DNA of 64,000 bases from Flabesymbios commensalis. Taxonomy: Eukaryota; Annelida; Polychaeta; Terebellida; Flabelligeridae. Below, piece after piece: positions 1 to 10,813 of the stretch (position 1 is its first letter; each line of letters opens with the position of its first letter). The notes beneath the pieces are model-generated. The model searched no databases and was not told where the DNA came from. It worked only from the letters and a program-made list of their open reading frames with translations. Where the stretch lies: positions 52,276,309 through 52,340,308 of the forward strand of contig OZ024902.1 in NCBI GenBank assembly GCA_964017125.1. Direction: 5' to 3'. The position numbers were made by a program, and so were the translations under genes.

Positions 1-119
1 TAGGTGCGCAACACAAAATTTAAAAAAAGACATACGCAATTATAGTCATGTTGACATTATTATGGACATTATAAAGGAGCCAAAATAAAAATGATGACTT
101 TGGCATGATTGTGTCGCTT

Positions 120-219
120 TAAGCTAATACGATAAATTTTCAACCACTTGAAGAACAGCGACCAACACAATCGTGTGATTGAAAATTTAAATTATTCAAT
201 CTAGTAGTATAAGGGTTAA
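120..219. mobile_element. TTAA element fragment (CACTTGAAG hairpin family)
   Basis: Has CCACTTGAAG and ends AAGGGTTAA, like the right end of the neighbouring element at 242-473. The left end is missing or unrecognised. Confidence 0.45.
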
Positions 220-241
220 CCCTCGTTTCTAGCTTGTCTTA

Positions 242-473
242 TTAACCCTTTAAGTGTTAAGCACGACTAGGATAGTTGGTAATTCGAACTATTAACCGAT
301 CAAATCACTGTTATTGGGAACGAATTGTGTTGTTAAACGGCAAGAAAAAAACATGGATAATTGTCATCCACTTGAAGCTGTGGATCGCGGTAGCGAGACA
401 CAACTTCAAGTGAATGAAAATGTAATTGATATAACTTGAAGGGACAATGTACCTTAAGCACTTTAAGGGTTAA
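242..473. mobile_element. TTAA (piggyBac-like) MITE, CACTTGAAG hairpin family
   Basis: Bounded by TTAACCCTTTAAGTG...CACTTTAAGGGTTAA, so inverted ends start CCCTT inside a TTAA target as in piggyBac-like elements. A hairpin at about 365-416 (CACTTGAAGCTGTG facing CACAACTTCAAGTG) lies 57 bases from the right end only. It has no coding capacity. Confidence 0.7.
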
Positions 474-496
474 TGCACCATCGAGGTAATATGAGG

Positions 497-577
497 CGTT
501 CACCCAGTGTTGGTTTAATGCTGAGTCAACATCTTAGACGGTGGACCAGCATTAAACCAGCATCGGGTCAACGTGCT
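497..577. repeat. CAGCGTC-type hairpin element (worn)
   Basis: CACCCAGTGTTGGTTTAATG facing CATTAAACCAGCATCGGGT. The outer ends are missing. Confidence 0.65.
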
Positions 578-1009
578 GAATATAAAATAGGCGTTCTGAC
601 CTTTCCATCAATTACATGAAATATGGATGTGTTAAATGCGGAAACAAGAATTTGCCTCTGAATGTGAATAATACATAGAAGAAATAGTAGGGTTAATCAG
701 ATCAACATCTGATATCTTATATCTCCTTCTCCAGAAGTCATGCGACTCCCCTCAGAGCACGGCCTGTGTCTTTGTGTATCAGATTTAGGTGTCGAAATCT
801 GTCCACAGGGGTGTCTATTTATGGCCGTTTGGGGTGTGACCTATACGTGACAATCAGCATATCCCCCCGTATTTATGGGCCCTAAAAAGTGGAAATCAAT
901 TCTATGGCCTATGCTTGTGCAAAATATGAAGTTAATCAATCTATGGAAAATTGGTCTGCATAGCCGGATATACATGTTCCGTTGTTGTGATATAATATAT
1001 AGAAAAATG

Positions 1010-1316
1010 AAATGAATCGGGCTTTAGGCCACCTTTGTGCACATATAGGCTAAACTGGGCCAGGAGAACCTCCTGAGGATGGTGAGATGATTGAGATGAC
1101 ACTGTCCTCCAGACACAGGATTCAAAATTCGAGCCCTGGCGGTCTGAGGCCGAGCACGCTACCTCTCGGTCACGGAGGCTCCCCACAATACTGACTTTCA
1201 CACGTGGATGGGGAAGAAACATTTTTGTTTCTTTGAAACCGCCGAGACCGGGAACCGAACCCCGAACTCTGGCGTGAAAAGCAGCGGTGCTAACCACTAC
1301 CCTAGGGCCCCCGCCC
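1010..1316 (-). mobile_element. SINE with two tRNA-like heads
   Basis: Read on the minus strand, a first tRNA-like unit (about 1314-1243) has an A box TAGTGGTTAGC and a B box GGTTCGGTTCC. A second (about 1182-1110) begins GCCTCCGTGACCGAGAGGT and has GGGCTCGAA. The body then ends with CCCAGTTTAGCC...TGTGCACAAAGGTGGCC and an A-rich tail. A dimeric tRNA SINE is the simplest reading. Confidence 0.7.
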
Positions 1317-1547
1317 TATAATAGATAGAGGCATTCCAGTGGTTTTCAACATTCACTGGTATTACAGCATGTGTCGAGGTTAATTAAATGGTCAAAGTAG
1401 AAATTGAACTAATCAAGGCGCTGTACATAATAACTTCCACTTTGTGATTTTAAAGGTAGCGGAATAGTCTAGTGATGACATCAGTCACAGTAGTATAATA
1501 TATTAAATCATGTATAATTTGTATATACTGCTACATGCATACTCTAT

Positions 1548-1724
1548 ACTTTCAGCGCGGGGGTCGACTTTAGACCTGCGAACTCCGCCCTATAAAAGTA
1601 AAAATAACATGGGTATTCAAATGAAGCAGAAAGAGTTAACTAAGACATTTATGATAATTTCAAATTGACACAACCATTTGGTCTAAATGGCTCATACACA
1701 AATATTCCAGCGCTTTGAGTGTTG
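1548..1724. mobile_element. TTAA element remnant, GTCAGAATCTGAC hairpin family
   Basis: Shares the GGTATTCAAATGAAGCAGAAAGAG interior region (split here: GGTATTCAAATGAAG) and the terminal AGCGCTTTGAGTGTT with the copies at 7.8 and 33.1 kb. The subterminal hairpin is worn. Confidence 0.6.
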
Positions 1725-1865
1725 AACAATACAATACATATGCTGATAACCATATTATATGGTGTTCACAAGTGTCATGCTCACATGATATCTCCTCAAG
1801 CTAACTCGAAACTTCAGTCCGGCGTTGGTATAATGAGCATACCATACTGCAGTGTCCGACATCTG

Positions 1866-2014
1866 TACACTCTAAACAATATAGGTTCTTTAGCAGGAAC
1901 CTTTCAGTACTATTACCATGCAACCCCAGGAGAACCCTTGCAGGGTTCTCCTGGGGTTGCATGGTAATAGTACTGAAAGGTTCTTTTTGAGGAACCTATA
2001 TTGTTTAGAGTGTA
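1866..2014. repeat. 149-bp near-perfect palindrome
   Basis: TACACTCTAAACAATATAGG at one end and its complement at the other. The arms of about 70 bases meet at AACCCTTGCAGGGTT. Related copy at 25.3 kb. Confidence 0.95.
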
Positions 2015-2186
2015 GCGTTGGTACAGCAGTGAGCAACTAATGTGATTGGTTCACGTGGGTCAGGACGCAGGCAGAAAACTTTTCTTTTGACACGAAATAC
2101 CACTGCGCTGCTTCCACAACCCAAATGAGAGAGTGTGGCCGATGTGATCTGCCATGGCAGAAAAATGATCCACTAGGTTCGGTGCG

Positions 2187-2258
2187 GCGTGCAAAGACAA
2201 AAGGCAGTAGCTGCTTACTCGAAAGGTAAGCAGATACTGCCTCTTGGTTTTGCACGCC
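2187..2258. repeat. GCAGTAACTGCTTAC hairpin element
   Basis: GCAAAGACAAAAGGCAGTAG and CTGCTTACTCGAAAGGTAAG CAG with TTTTGC at the right. Family seen at 7.7, 22.8, 40.0, 49.0, 54.2 and 58.4 kb. Confidence 0.8.
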
Positions 2259-2340
2259 ACATGAGTGAGACTGTGTACATCTCATTATTTGATGTAATGA
2301 CAGACAGAGATGTGATATCAATCTCATGTTTTTTTGTTAA

Positions 2341-2455
2341 CCCAGCGAACGTAACACGATATGTTGACCCATTGTTGGCGTAATGGTGGACTATAGCGTT
2401 GCAGACGGCGGTACAACGTTGAATCAACACCGGGTCAGCGTCTCGTTTTTCTGGG
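2341..2455. repeat. CAGCGTC-type hairpin element
   Basis: CCCAGCGAACGTAACACG to CGTCTCGTTTTTCTGGG. First of a tandem pair. Confidence 0.75.
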
Positions 2456-2457
2456 AA

Positions 2458-2553
2458 CCCAGCAAACATGATACGCTGAAACAATGTTGTTTTAATGTTC
2501 GACCCTGGCCCAGCGTTGAAACAACATTGTTTTAGTGTATCGTGTTTGCTGAG
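2458..2553. repeat. CAGCGTC-type hairpin element
   Basis: CCCAGCAAACATGATACGCT with arm GAAACAATGTTGTTTTAATG, facing ACAACATTGTTTTAGTGTAT. Directly follows the copy at 2341. Confidence 0.8.
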
Positions 2554-2559
2554 AAAGGG

Positions 2560-3480
2560 GTGCTATAATTCGTATAAACGGACATGTGTGCGACCTTTCA
2601 TTGATGTAGGTATCTGTGCATGATCAATCCGTGTACTAGCTGTACAAAATAGTCACATAACATTTAATATTGGGTATTTTTTAAAAGAGTTTGTAAGGAC
2701 AGGAAGGTAGAAGAGTTGTCGTGGATATTTTAGATGTAATTTTTGTGTAATTAGTGAATGTGCAGAGCTCTAATAATTCTCCCATTTAATGGCGTCATCG
2801 TTTTGATAATGAGGCTGGTCTTTGACCTGACATGGTTCTGAATGCCGGCTAAATGGCGTGCTTTACCTCAGACCCCGGTTCGTGTCGGCACTCGGCGTTT
2901 TGCCAAACCATAATCTTGACAAGCTGTAATGGATGGAGCATCCCAGCCTCCCAGAAAGTTCACAGGGATTAAGCGTCCATATCTAGTCACTTTGGCGAGA
3001 TGTCCCGAGTCATCATTTATCAACGATTGCAAATGGCGCCTGCCAATACCGGAAACGCATCGCCATATTTCTAAAGCGCGGGTGTCCACGCGGCGTGAAT
3101 GCGGTCGTGTTCGCGTCTGATAATTGACAGGATGCCACACGGATGCCTTCAGTAGACCGGGATCCACCGTATAAGTATCACGTAATTACGACCCAGGACT
3201 CAAAGATGTGGATTAAGGGTAGACCAAGGCCTGATCAATCGTTCTTGACAGCTTCGAGAAACCGCGCCGCCTAGCCGACAAGAGATGCCAGCTTGGCTGT
3301 GTTTCAAGGCTGGGACAGCGTCTACGACGCTGGCCCAGCATTGACACATAGTTAATAAGCGAAGCACACCGACGGAGCAAGACGTGACGCGAATGGAAGA
3401 AAGTGTGACCGCCGGCGCCCCTTGTGGGCGACTGAAACATCAAACGATTGGCAGACCCCGAACCTTGGTTTTAGCGTAAA
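2560..3480. other. Non-coding stretch, CpG-rich from about 2870
   Basis: Holds one hairpin core (3301-3343) and overlapping short frames on both strands (plus 2929-3120, minus 2868-3167, minus 3213-3443), none recognised. The AT-rich first part holds nothing I can name. Confidence 0.4.
3301..3343. repeat. CAGCGTC-type hairpin core
   Basis: CTGGGACAGCGTC and GACGCTGGCCCAG around TAC. Only the core remains. Confidence 0.6.
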
Positions 3481-4113
3481 ACCCACAACAGTGGGTGGTC
3501 ACTTGTCGTAACACACTCGTAAGCCTTCGAGTAAATTTGTGTTGGGGCCTATCGCGGGCCTGGGTTTAAATGTAAAATTGTTGTTGCAAATAAATTGTTA
3601 TGAGAAAAATATATTGCATTTTAAACAGACGACGTGAAAAATATACAATGGGTCCATCTAAAAGTGTATTATGTACCACTTCTATAGTTTCACAGATATG
3701 GCAATATGTCTCCTAAGCAAATTCCGTTTTTGTCAGCAACAGTCTCATCTCAATTGGGCCAACATCCGAACCGTTGGCCCAACCTTCATTCAGCAATTAT
3801 TTTTACCTGGGGAAGACAAGCAATTTATTCAAGAGATCTGAACTATGTAGGCCTACACTGCATAGGGTTCATAAGGAACAGATATTATATGAATAGAGGA
3901 CACCTGCTTTTAAGACGATATCAAAGTACGAACTAGAACAATGAGGTAGAGATTCACCGGCTCAGCAACGTTGTAAGAACGTAATCGAACAAAGATGTTC
4001 TTCCGTGATGTTGAAGAGCTATTGTCGCACTGGTTGTCCTTCTGTTTTCTGGTCTGGCGTGATCAGATTCAAGGACATGGACGATTGTCAGGACTTCGTG
4101 CAATGGTTACTGT

Positions 4114-4220
4114 CAGTAAACACAAAACATTTGCATAACTTTTGTACAATGTTGGACCAACGTCGAAGACGTTGGGCCGACGTTGTACAAATGTTATACA
4201 AATGTTTCGTGTTGGCTGGG
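4114..4220. repeat. AACATTTGTA-type hairpin element
   Basis: CAGTAAACACAAAACATTTG facing AAATGTTTCGTGTTGGCTGG around an ACGTCGAAGACGT centre. Confidence 0.85.
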
Positions 4221-5013
4221 ACTGGGCATGTAACACTATAAAGTACATAATGTGGACGGGTTTCGAGAGGTGGAGGGCTACAAGACATTTTTGGTAGATT
4301 ATGTTTTTCAACTGATGTCAAGGCTGTATTTTTCATACACACCTTTTTGAAGTAATGTTTTTTATAGAATTTCTGGGTAATGCGTTAATCGGCTAATACT
4401 TGCATTTGCAAGATTGTATCACGTAGGCCTCGATATAATTCGCATCCCATCAAACCATTATAAACAGACTCCTTTTAGACAGTAGCACGCACAGTGGACT
4501 TATTGTCTCATCATTATTTATATTAGCTTAAAATAATATTGTGATAAAACGTAAAAATAAAAAGTGAAGAAAGCTAGTGAAATACAAAAACAAAATTATT
4601 ACTTGGAAAATAATGTATGATGCTGCATGCTTGATACATATGTTTATATTATTATATTAGAGTTAAAACTAATTAGTATATAAAAACGATCAGGCTGCGT
4701 TGTATTTTCTGTTTACTATTTAATCTAATACTAACTTTAATGACTAATTCCCAGAAATTTGAATCATTCGCTGGTTATCACATATTATCGCCCATTCTTT
4801 TTAATAAAAAACGCGAATGATATGGCGATTCAAATTTTAGCTAGTTATGCATGACTTAGGTCTTCCTTTAATCTACCTTTAATTTGTACACAGCGATGAT
4901 AATGCTATTTGTTTAAAACCCTAGGCGACATAAGGTGGCAAAAACGCATTTATGAATAATTATTTAGCAGCTGAGCTACTCCAGCAGCTGACCTACTCCA
5001 ACATTTGAAAATA

Positions 5014-5119
5014 CCCAGCAAACACAAAACATTTGTAGAACATTTGTACAACGTCGGTCAACGTCTTCGAAGTTGATCCAACATTGTACAAATGTTATAC
5101 AAATGCTTTTGTGTTTAAT
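5014..5119. repeat. AACATTTGTA-type hairpin element
   Basis: CCCAGCAAACACAAAACATT to AATGCTTTTGTGTTTAATG. Its own interior reads CAACGTC...GAAGTTG. Confidence 0.8.
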
Positions 5120-5601
5120 GAACATTTACGATTTAGGGGATTTTAACCTTTACAGCTTCTTTTTTAAATCTTTAGTGTCATTCTCTGTGAAGGTCTCTCG
5201 TGGTGTGTGTCATCACCCATCCAATGTGGCAGACACGATTTCAAAATTGGGTCAACCGTTGTCCCTGGCTTACCATACATTTTCACTGTGATTTTATCAG
5301 CGCGACGTCGCGTCAGGACGAAATTGTCGACTGCGCCGTCACGCGATGGTGACGACTTTGGCATCAGCGTGTCGATGGAAAATGACAGATTCAGTGTGAA
5401 AAACAGCTTTCGTGCGATGTGGTTTCGGAAATGTAGACGAGGTTTTCTTATCTGTCGGTAAAGAGGAATAACTGCCGACCTATGATGTGGGGAGTTGCTG
5501 CTGTTCTCACTGCATGGTGGAAATTCTGTTAGAGGAGGTCGATATGTCGCTGATTATCCAAGATGTATGCAAGACCAGCATTGTATGGTGACGGGGGAAA
5601 T

Positions 5602-5709
5602 CTCAGCAAGCACAAATCATTTGTAATCATTTGGACAATGTTGGACCAACGTCGAAGACGTTAGGCCGACTTTGTACAAATGTTATGCAAATGTTTTGTG
5701 TTTGCTGGG
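5602..5709. repeat. AACATTTGTA-type hairpin element
   Basis: CTCAGCAAGCACAAATCATT to GTTTTGTGTTTGCTGGG, centre ACGTCGAAGACGT. Confidence 0.85.
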
Positions 5710-6406
5710 ATGTGAGCTGGAAATACATAATCAATGCAGAATGCAATATTATACAAATTCATTTATTTTGGTTTTTTTTTTATTGAATAGCAAGGAAATA
5801 TTTATGCAAATGTTATCGTTACCTATTGAGAAACAACATGGCCTATATGTATTCAGATATTCACGATTATCATGCTTATACTTGAGTGTATTAAAAGTAT
5901 ATCATTATAATGATCTGCTTAGTGTGTTGACTTGATCAATGATAAAAAAGTCCATTGCTTTTTACCAATTAATATTGATATCAAGCCACTATTGTTGGAG
6001 CCGATACATCAAGTGAACGCTTCTTTATCGTGTATAATATCAGCAGTTTTGTAATTAAAAAGCCCATCTTCGCACGGATAGTTCTTAAACCACGATGCCG
6101 ACTTATCTATGAATTATCCTAATATTGCGCCAGGACTTTCAACATTTATTCAAACACAAATAAAGTCTGGTTTAGTGTGTAGTCTGGTAATCGTGAATCA
6201 CTTAGTCACGCGATACCACACGCAGCCTCTTTTCAATTCCAGCTCCTTCACTGCCCACGTGACCACAACAGACGTCTCGCACATGCGCACTGGTAGGCTA
6301 CGTCATCATCTGCTCACGTAAGGAGCCGGTTCACTTCCTGCAGCTCTACCACACACACCTGAGACCCACGCACACCTACGTACTATACTGTCATTGTGTC
6401 GCCCCC

Positions 6407-6546
6407 CAGCAGTCAAAGTGTTGTATGTGCCACTTATATGAGTGGCACATAATACCGTCGCCTCGGAGCTAAATGATCCTATCTGCCACTCTGACGAGTG
6501 TCAGATAGGATCCTTTAGCTCCGAGGCGACAATACTTTGATTACTA
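6407..6546. repeat. Nested palindromes
   Basis: An AGCAGTCAAAGTGTTGTATG hairpin (relative of 11208-11271) is interrupted in its right arm by a GTCGCCTCGGAGCTAAAT hairpin (about 6457-6530, relative of 44213-44302). The outer arm resumes as ACTTTGATTACT. Confidence 0.8.
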
Positions 6547-6932
6547 AGAGACGATACATTACAAACAAATGGTCATATTTTAGAATGATAAACATACATC
6601 ATGGCGCAGAAAAGGGGACGTGACGCTTTGGTAAAGCGCCTGACTACCTCGCCAGAACTCAGAATCAGAAACCGTTAATTTCGCACATGCAGGGCCACGC
6701 GCTGCACGCTTCTTCGCTTCATGGCGCCAACTAGATAGCTCATTCATAGAGTGTAGACTCTGATCTCAGAGGTACCGGGTAGTTATGTATATTATATATA
6801 ATCAATAAATGACAAACACGTCAAGACTAACATGTAAACGATCGATACACCGTTTTAAAATCTTCTTTTCAAAGAATCATGTTTTATTTGTCAAATACAC
6901 AAATCATGGCATTATTTCTTCAGATCTACTTT

Positions 6933-7040
6933 CCGGCAAACACGACAATTTCACCCACTGTTAGTGTTTTGATAGGCTAACGTCGCAGCCGGTGGACAAA
7001 CTTACATTTTAACATCGGGTCAAAATATCGTGTTGTCTGA
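6933..7040. repeat. CAGCGTC-type hairpin element (worn)
   Basis: CCGGCAAACACGACAATTTC to GAAATATTGTG-like right arm (AAAATATCGTGTTGTCTGA). Confidence 0.6.
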
Positions 7041-7321
7041 GTCGTTTTTTGCTCTAATGTAAAAGTTCTTCGGGGTGAAAGTCAGCGTTGATTGTTCAAC
7101 ATAGAGTATGATTTATAAGCCTACTGGATCACATTCAGGGACTTCATGTTAAGATTCCTTGGCATACCGTTGCTCAATATAGATGTTTTCCATGATTCTG
7201 AATGCAAAGAAAAGAACAAGGCATTCTCAAATCAAAGATACCACACTTTATTATCTGAAAAATCACACAGCGTTTATCACGACTACTGAGATCGCATTAA
7301 GCTCTTGGCTTCCGCGAACAT

Positions 7322-7386
7322 CAGTCTCCTGACCCAGTTTAGCCAATTTGTGCACAAAGGTGGCCTAAACCACTTTCATTTTATTT
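7322..7386 (+). mobile_element. 5'-truncated tail of the dimeric SINE
   Basis: CCCAGTTTAGCCAATTTGTG and CACAAAGGTGGCCTAAA match the 3' body of the SINEs near 1.0 and 21.3 kb, here on the plus strand without the tRNA heads. Confidence 0.65.
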
Positions 7387-7489
7387 TAATTCCGAGAACA
7401 TCAGTAATATTTTCGAGCCGGTATTTAAAGGGTCGGGACCAGCCATGGGCGTTTCCAATACGCCCTCAAGACCGCACACTCTACTGCAA

Positions 7490-7560
7490 CCCAGCATTGC
7501 CACAATGATGGGCCAGCGTCTCTGACGCTGGCCCATCATTTCGGCAACGTTTGTCGTGTA
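7490..7560. repeat. CAGCGTC-type hairpin element
   Basis: AATGATGGGCCAGCGTC facing GACGCTGGCCCATCATT, 17-base matched core. Confidence 0.8.
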
Positions 7561-7715
7561 GCCCCTGTCTGTGAATAGGCCGGTAAGTATCCCTTTCTTT
7601 CTGGTTTCGTGTCTCGGGGCGTACCGGGATCTTTCGCATGCTTTAACTCCGAGACAAACACCCGGGCTTACGTAACCGCTCTGAGATACAGGCATTGTAT
7701 TCGGCCACTCGAGGC

Positions 7716-7768
7716 AAACAGCAGTAACTGCTTACATTTCAAGTGAGCAGTTATTGTTGTTTGTGTTT
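7716..7768. repeat. GCAGTAACTGCTTAC hairpin element
   Basis: AACAGCAGTAACTGCTTACA facing AAGTGAGCAGTTATTGTTGT. Confidence 0.75.
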
Positions 7769-8013
7769 AACAATTTCAGCGCTGGACCGTCTGTATACGT
7801 CAGAATCTGACGTCTACAGACGTCAGATTCTGACGTATAAAGACGGTCCCCGGATTGAAAGAAATAAAAAGTGTCTAATGACCGTAGACCCATAACACAG
7901 GTATTCAAATGAAGCGGAAAGAGCTAACTAAGACATGAATGATGATTTCAAATTGAAAAAACCCTTTGATCTTCATGGCTTACAAAGAAATATGTTAGCG
8001 TTGTAATGGTTAA
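7767..8013. mobile_element. TTAA element, GTCAGAATCTGAC hairpin family
   Basis: Starts and ends in TTAA. A long near-perfect hairpin with TCAGAATCTGACGTC facing GACGTCAGATTCTGA lies at about 7786-7848, 20 bases from the left end. The rest of the body (AGCTAACTAAGACAT and on) is not palindromic. Confidence 0.75.
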
Positions 8014-8289
8014 ATAGCTGTATACGGAGTTGAGATATCAGCCATTTATTGGTGTTTGAAGTGTGGAATATCACCGGGCTGCCGACGATTTGCGACATCA
8101 GCGAATGGCAAATTGGTTAAATTCCCCAAATCTTCACCCAAACTTTCTACTTTTTCGCCAAACGTTATCCGTGTTCGCCGAAAGTTCTCCCAATTTTTTT
8201 TAAATGTTTAAACGTTCGGCTACTATTGCGCTGTACCTGACATTCTAACCCCAATATGCCGAAGCAGTGGCTACATCTGGAAGCTTAGC

Positions 8290-9690
8290 GTACATTCACT
8301 GGAGCCCACGCCCCTCTTGCGTGAAAGGCGGGCAGCGTCAATCATCAGAACCCATGCCCCTCCTGCGTGACAGGCGGGCAGCGTTAATCACTAGAACCCG
8401 TGCCCCTCCTGTGTGACAGGCGGGCAGCGGTAATCACTAGAACCCATACCCCTCTTGCGTGACAGGCGGGCAGCGTTAATCACTAGAACCCGTGCCCCTC
8501 CTGTGTGACAGGCGGGCAGCTTTTATCACTAGAACCCATACCCCTCTTGCGTGACAGGCGGGCAGCGTTAATTACTAGAACCCATGCCCCTCCTGTGTGA
8601 CAGGCGGGCAGCGTTAATCACTAGAACCCGTGCCCCTCCTGCGTGACAGGCGGACAGCGTTAATCACTAGAACCCTTGCCCCTCCTGTGTGACAGGCGGG
8701 CAGCGGTAATCACTAGAACCCTTGCCCCTCCTGTGTGACAGGCGGGCAGCGTTAATCACTAGAACCCATACCCCTCCTGTGTGACAGGCGGACAGCGTTA
8801 ATCACTAGAACCCATGCCCCTCCTGCGTGACAGGCGGGCAGCGTTAATCACTAGAACCCGTGCCCCTCCTGCGTGACAGGCGGACAGCGTTAATCACTAG
8901 AACCCTTGCCCCTCCTGTGTGACAGGCGGGCAGCGGTAATCACTAGAACCCTTGCCCCTCCTGTGTGACAGGCGGGCAGCGTTAATCACTAGAACCCATA
9001 CCCCTCCTGTGTGACAGGCGGACAGCGTTAATCACTAGAACCCATGCCCCTCCTGCGTGACAGGCGGGCAGCGTTAATCTCTAGAACCCTTGCCCCTCCT
9101 GCGTGACAGGCGGACAGCGTTAATCACTAGAACCCTTGCCCCTCATGCGTGACAGGCGGACAGCGTTAATCAGTAGAACCCACGCCCCTCCTGCGTGACA
9201 GGCGGACAGCGTTAATCACTAGAGCACAGGCCCCTCCTGCGTGACAGGCGGACAGCGTTAATCACTAGAACCCATGCCCCTCCTGCGTGACAGGCGGGCA
9301 GCGTTAATCACTAGAACCCATGCCCCTCCTGCGTGACAGGCGGACAGCGTTAATCACTAGAACCCATGCCCCTCATGCGTGACAGGCGGACAGCGTTAAT
9401 CAGTAGAACCCACGCCCCTCCTGCGTGACAGGCGGCCAGTGTTAACCACTAAAATCCACGCCCCTCCTGCGTGACAGACGGGCAGCGTTACCACTAGCGT
9501 CCACGCCCCTCCTGCGTGACAGACGGGCAGCGTTAACCACTGGAGCCCGCTCCCCTTCTGCGTGACAGGCGGGCAGCACCCATACCTCTCCTGCATGACA
9601 GGCGGACAGTGTTGACCACTAAGCCCACGCCCCTCTTGCGTGACAGGCAGGCAGCGTCAACCACCACAGCCCTCGCCCCTCCTGCGTGAC
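8290..9690. repeat. 46-bp minisatellite with 230-bp higher-order unit
   Basis: About 30 units of 46 bases built on CCCCTCCTGYGTGACAGGCG and GGCAGCGTTAATCACTAGAA. Blocks of five units (230 bases) recur almost exactly: about 8651 against 8881, and about 9121 against 9351. Units become more variable after about 9430. The short reading frames inside are by-products. Confidence 0.95.
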
Positions 9691-10576
9691 AATTCAATTA
9701 GTTCAGCGGTAGCTCGCCAGTATTGAGCAGACATGCGGTCGCCATATTATGAGCGTGCGGTGGTGTGTTCTTCTGGCAAGTGTACGAACGTCGTCGAATG
9801 TAGACAGTCGTACACGACACTTGCACCAACGTCTCCAGGTGTGAGTAAGGTGGTAGTGAGGCGATCTTCTCACGAATTAAACGTTAACGATTTCGTAAGG
9901 TTTTGAGAGCCCATGTGACGCCGTACTAACGCGGGAGTGCCAGGGCCGTATATAGATCGTGGGATTTATTGGGGTATCGAGTATGTTATGTGGGATATAT
10001 TACTCGGCCATAGCATAATGATATTGTTGTCTTGTTGGCCTTATTTCTGAACAGGTGCCTTTTAATTACCTTTTTGCCTCTCTCATTCCACACTGGCCAC
10101 GGTCGTTCAGCCGCGATGCATGATAATAATATGGATCATACCAGAAATGTATAACTGTATTTATGCATTTCTGATCTTACCTTTGTATGACAGGGTCCTT
10201 CTCAACATGAACACACATCTCATTGTATAGTGTATCATCAGATTCCTTTTCATCGAATATGATCGATACCAGGTAGTAGAATTGTGATTGTCATTTTGTA
10301 GATAGATTGTGATTCTCATTTGAGATATTAACACATCCCTTTCTGAATTCAATTGATGCCATAAGAATCTATATTTCTAATAAAGACACCCGCTTATATT
10401 ATAATAATATAACGATTTACAATCCTACATACAACATAGAAGCGTCTACATGTGATATTACAGATCCCTCCAACATTTTGCTTCCATAATTTTCAATTAA
10501 AATTCAGTTTGACGGATACGTTCACACTTTCTTTTACCACGCCTCTCTATAGTGGTGTCAGGAGTTCTTAGTCCAT

Positions 10577-10685
10577 CCCTGCAAATACAAAACATTTGTA
10601 TAACATTTATACAATGCTGGACCAACGTCGAAGACGTTGGGCTGACGTTGTATTAATGTTATACAAATGTTTTGTGTTTGCTGGG
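10577..10685. repeat. AACATTTGTA-type hairpin element
   Basis: CCCTGCAAATACAAAAC to GTTTTGTGTTTGCTGGG. First of two neighbouring copies separated by 9 bases. Confidence 0.9.
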
Positions 10686-10694
10686 ATGCACACA

Positions 10695-10813
10695 CCCAGA
10701 AAACACAAAGCATTTGTATAACATTTGTTCAATGTTGGACCAACGACAAAGACGTTGGGAGACGTTGGGCCGACGTTGTATAAATGTTATACAAATGTTT
10801 TGTGTTTGCTGGG
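10695..10813. repeat. AACATTTGTA-type hairpin element
   Basis: CCCAGAAAACACAAAGC to GTTTTGTGTTTGCTGGG. The centre carries an extra GACGTTGG step. Confidence 0.9.

Larger units (their letters stand above)
3481..6400. other. Intergenic, only hairpin elements
   Basis: Apart from the three AACATTTGTA-type elements listed, I see AT-rich unique sequence with no supported gene. Confidence 0.5.

Noticed and set aside
4069-4342. Recurring protein-like peptides such as KHLYNICT and QRRRRWP in frames at many sites (also 12330, 13559, 28689, 38407, 45377, 49493)
   Set aside because: They are translations of the AACATTTGTA-type hairpin elements in different frames and on both strands, not a protein family.
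9396-9596. Repetitive small protein (CHAGGAW repeats) on the minus strand
   Set aside because: Produced by the minisatellite. The 46-base period shifts frame each unit and no start or regulatory context supports it.
8290-9690. CRISPR-like array
   Set aside because: The 46-bp units are contiguous with no unique spacers, in an animal genome with introns and SINEs. It is a minisatellite.
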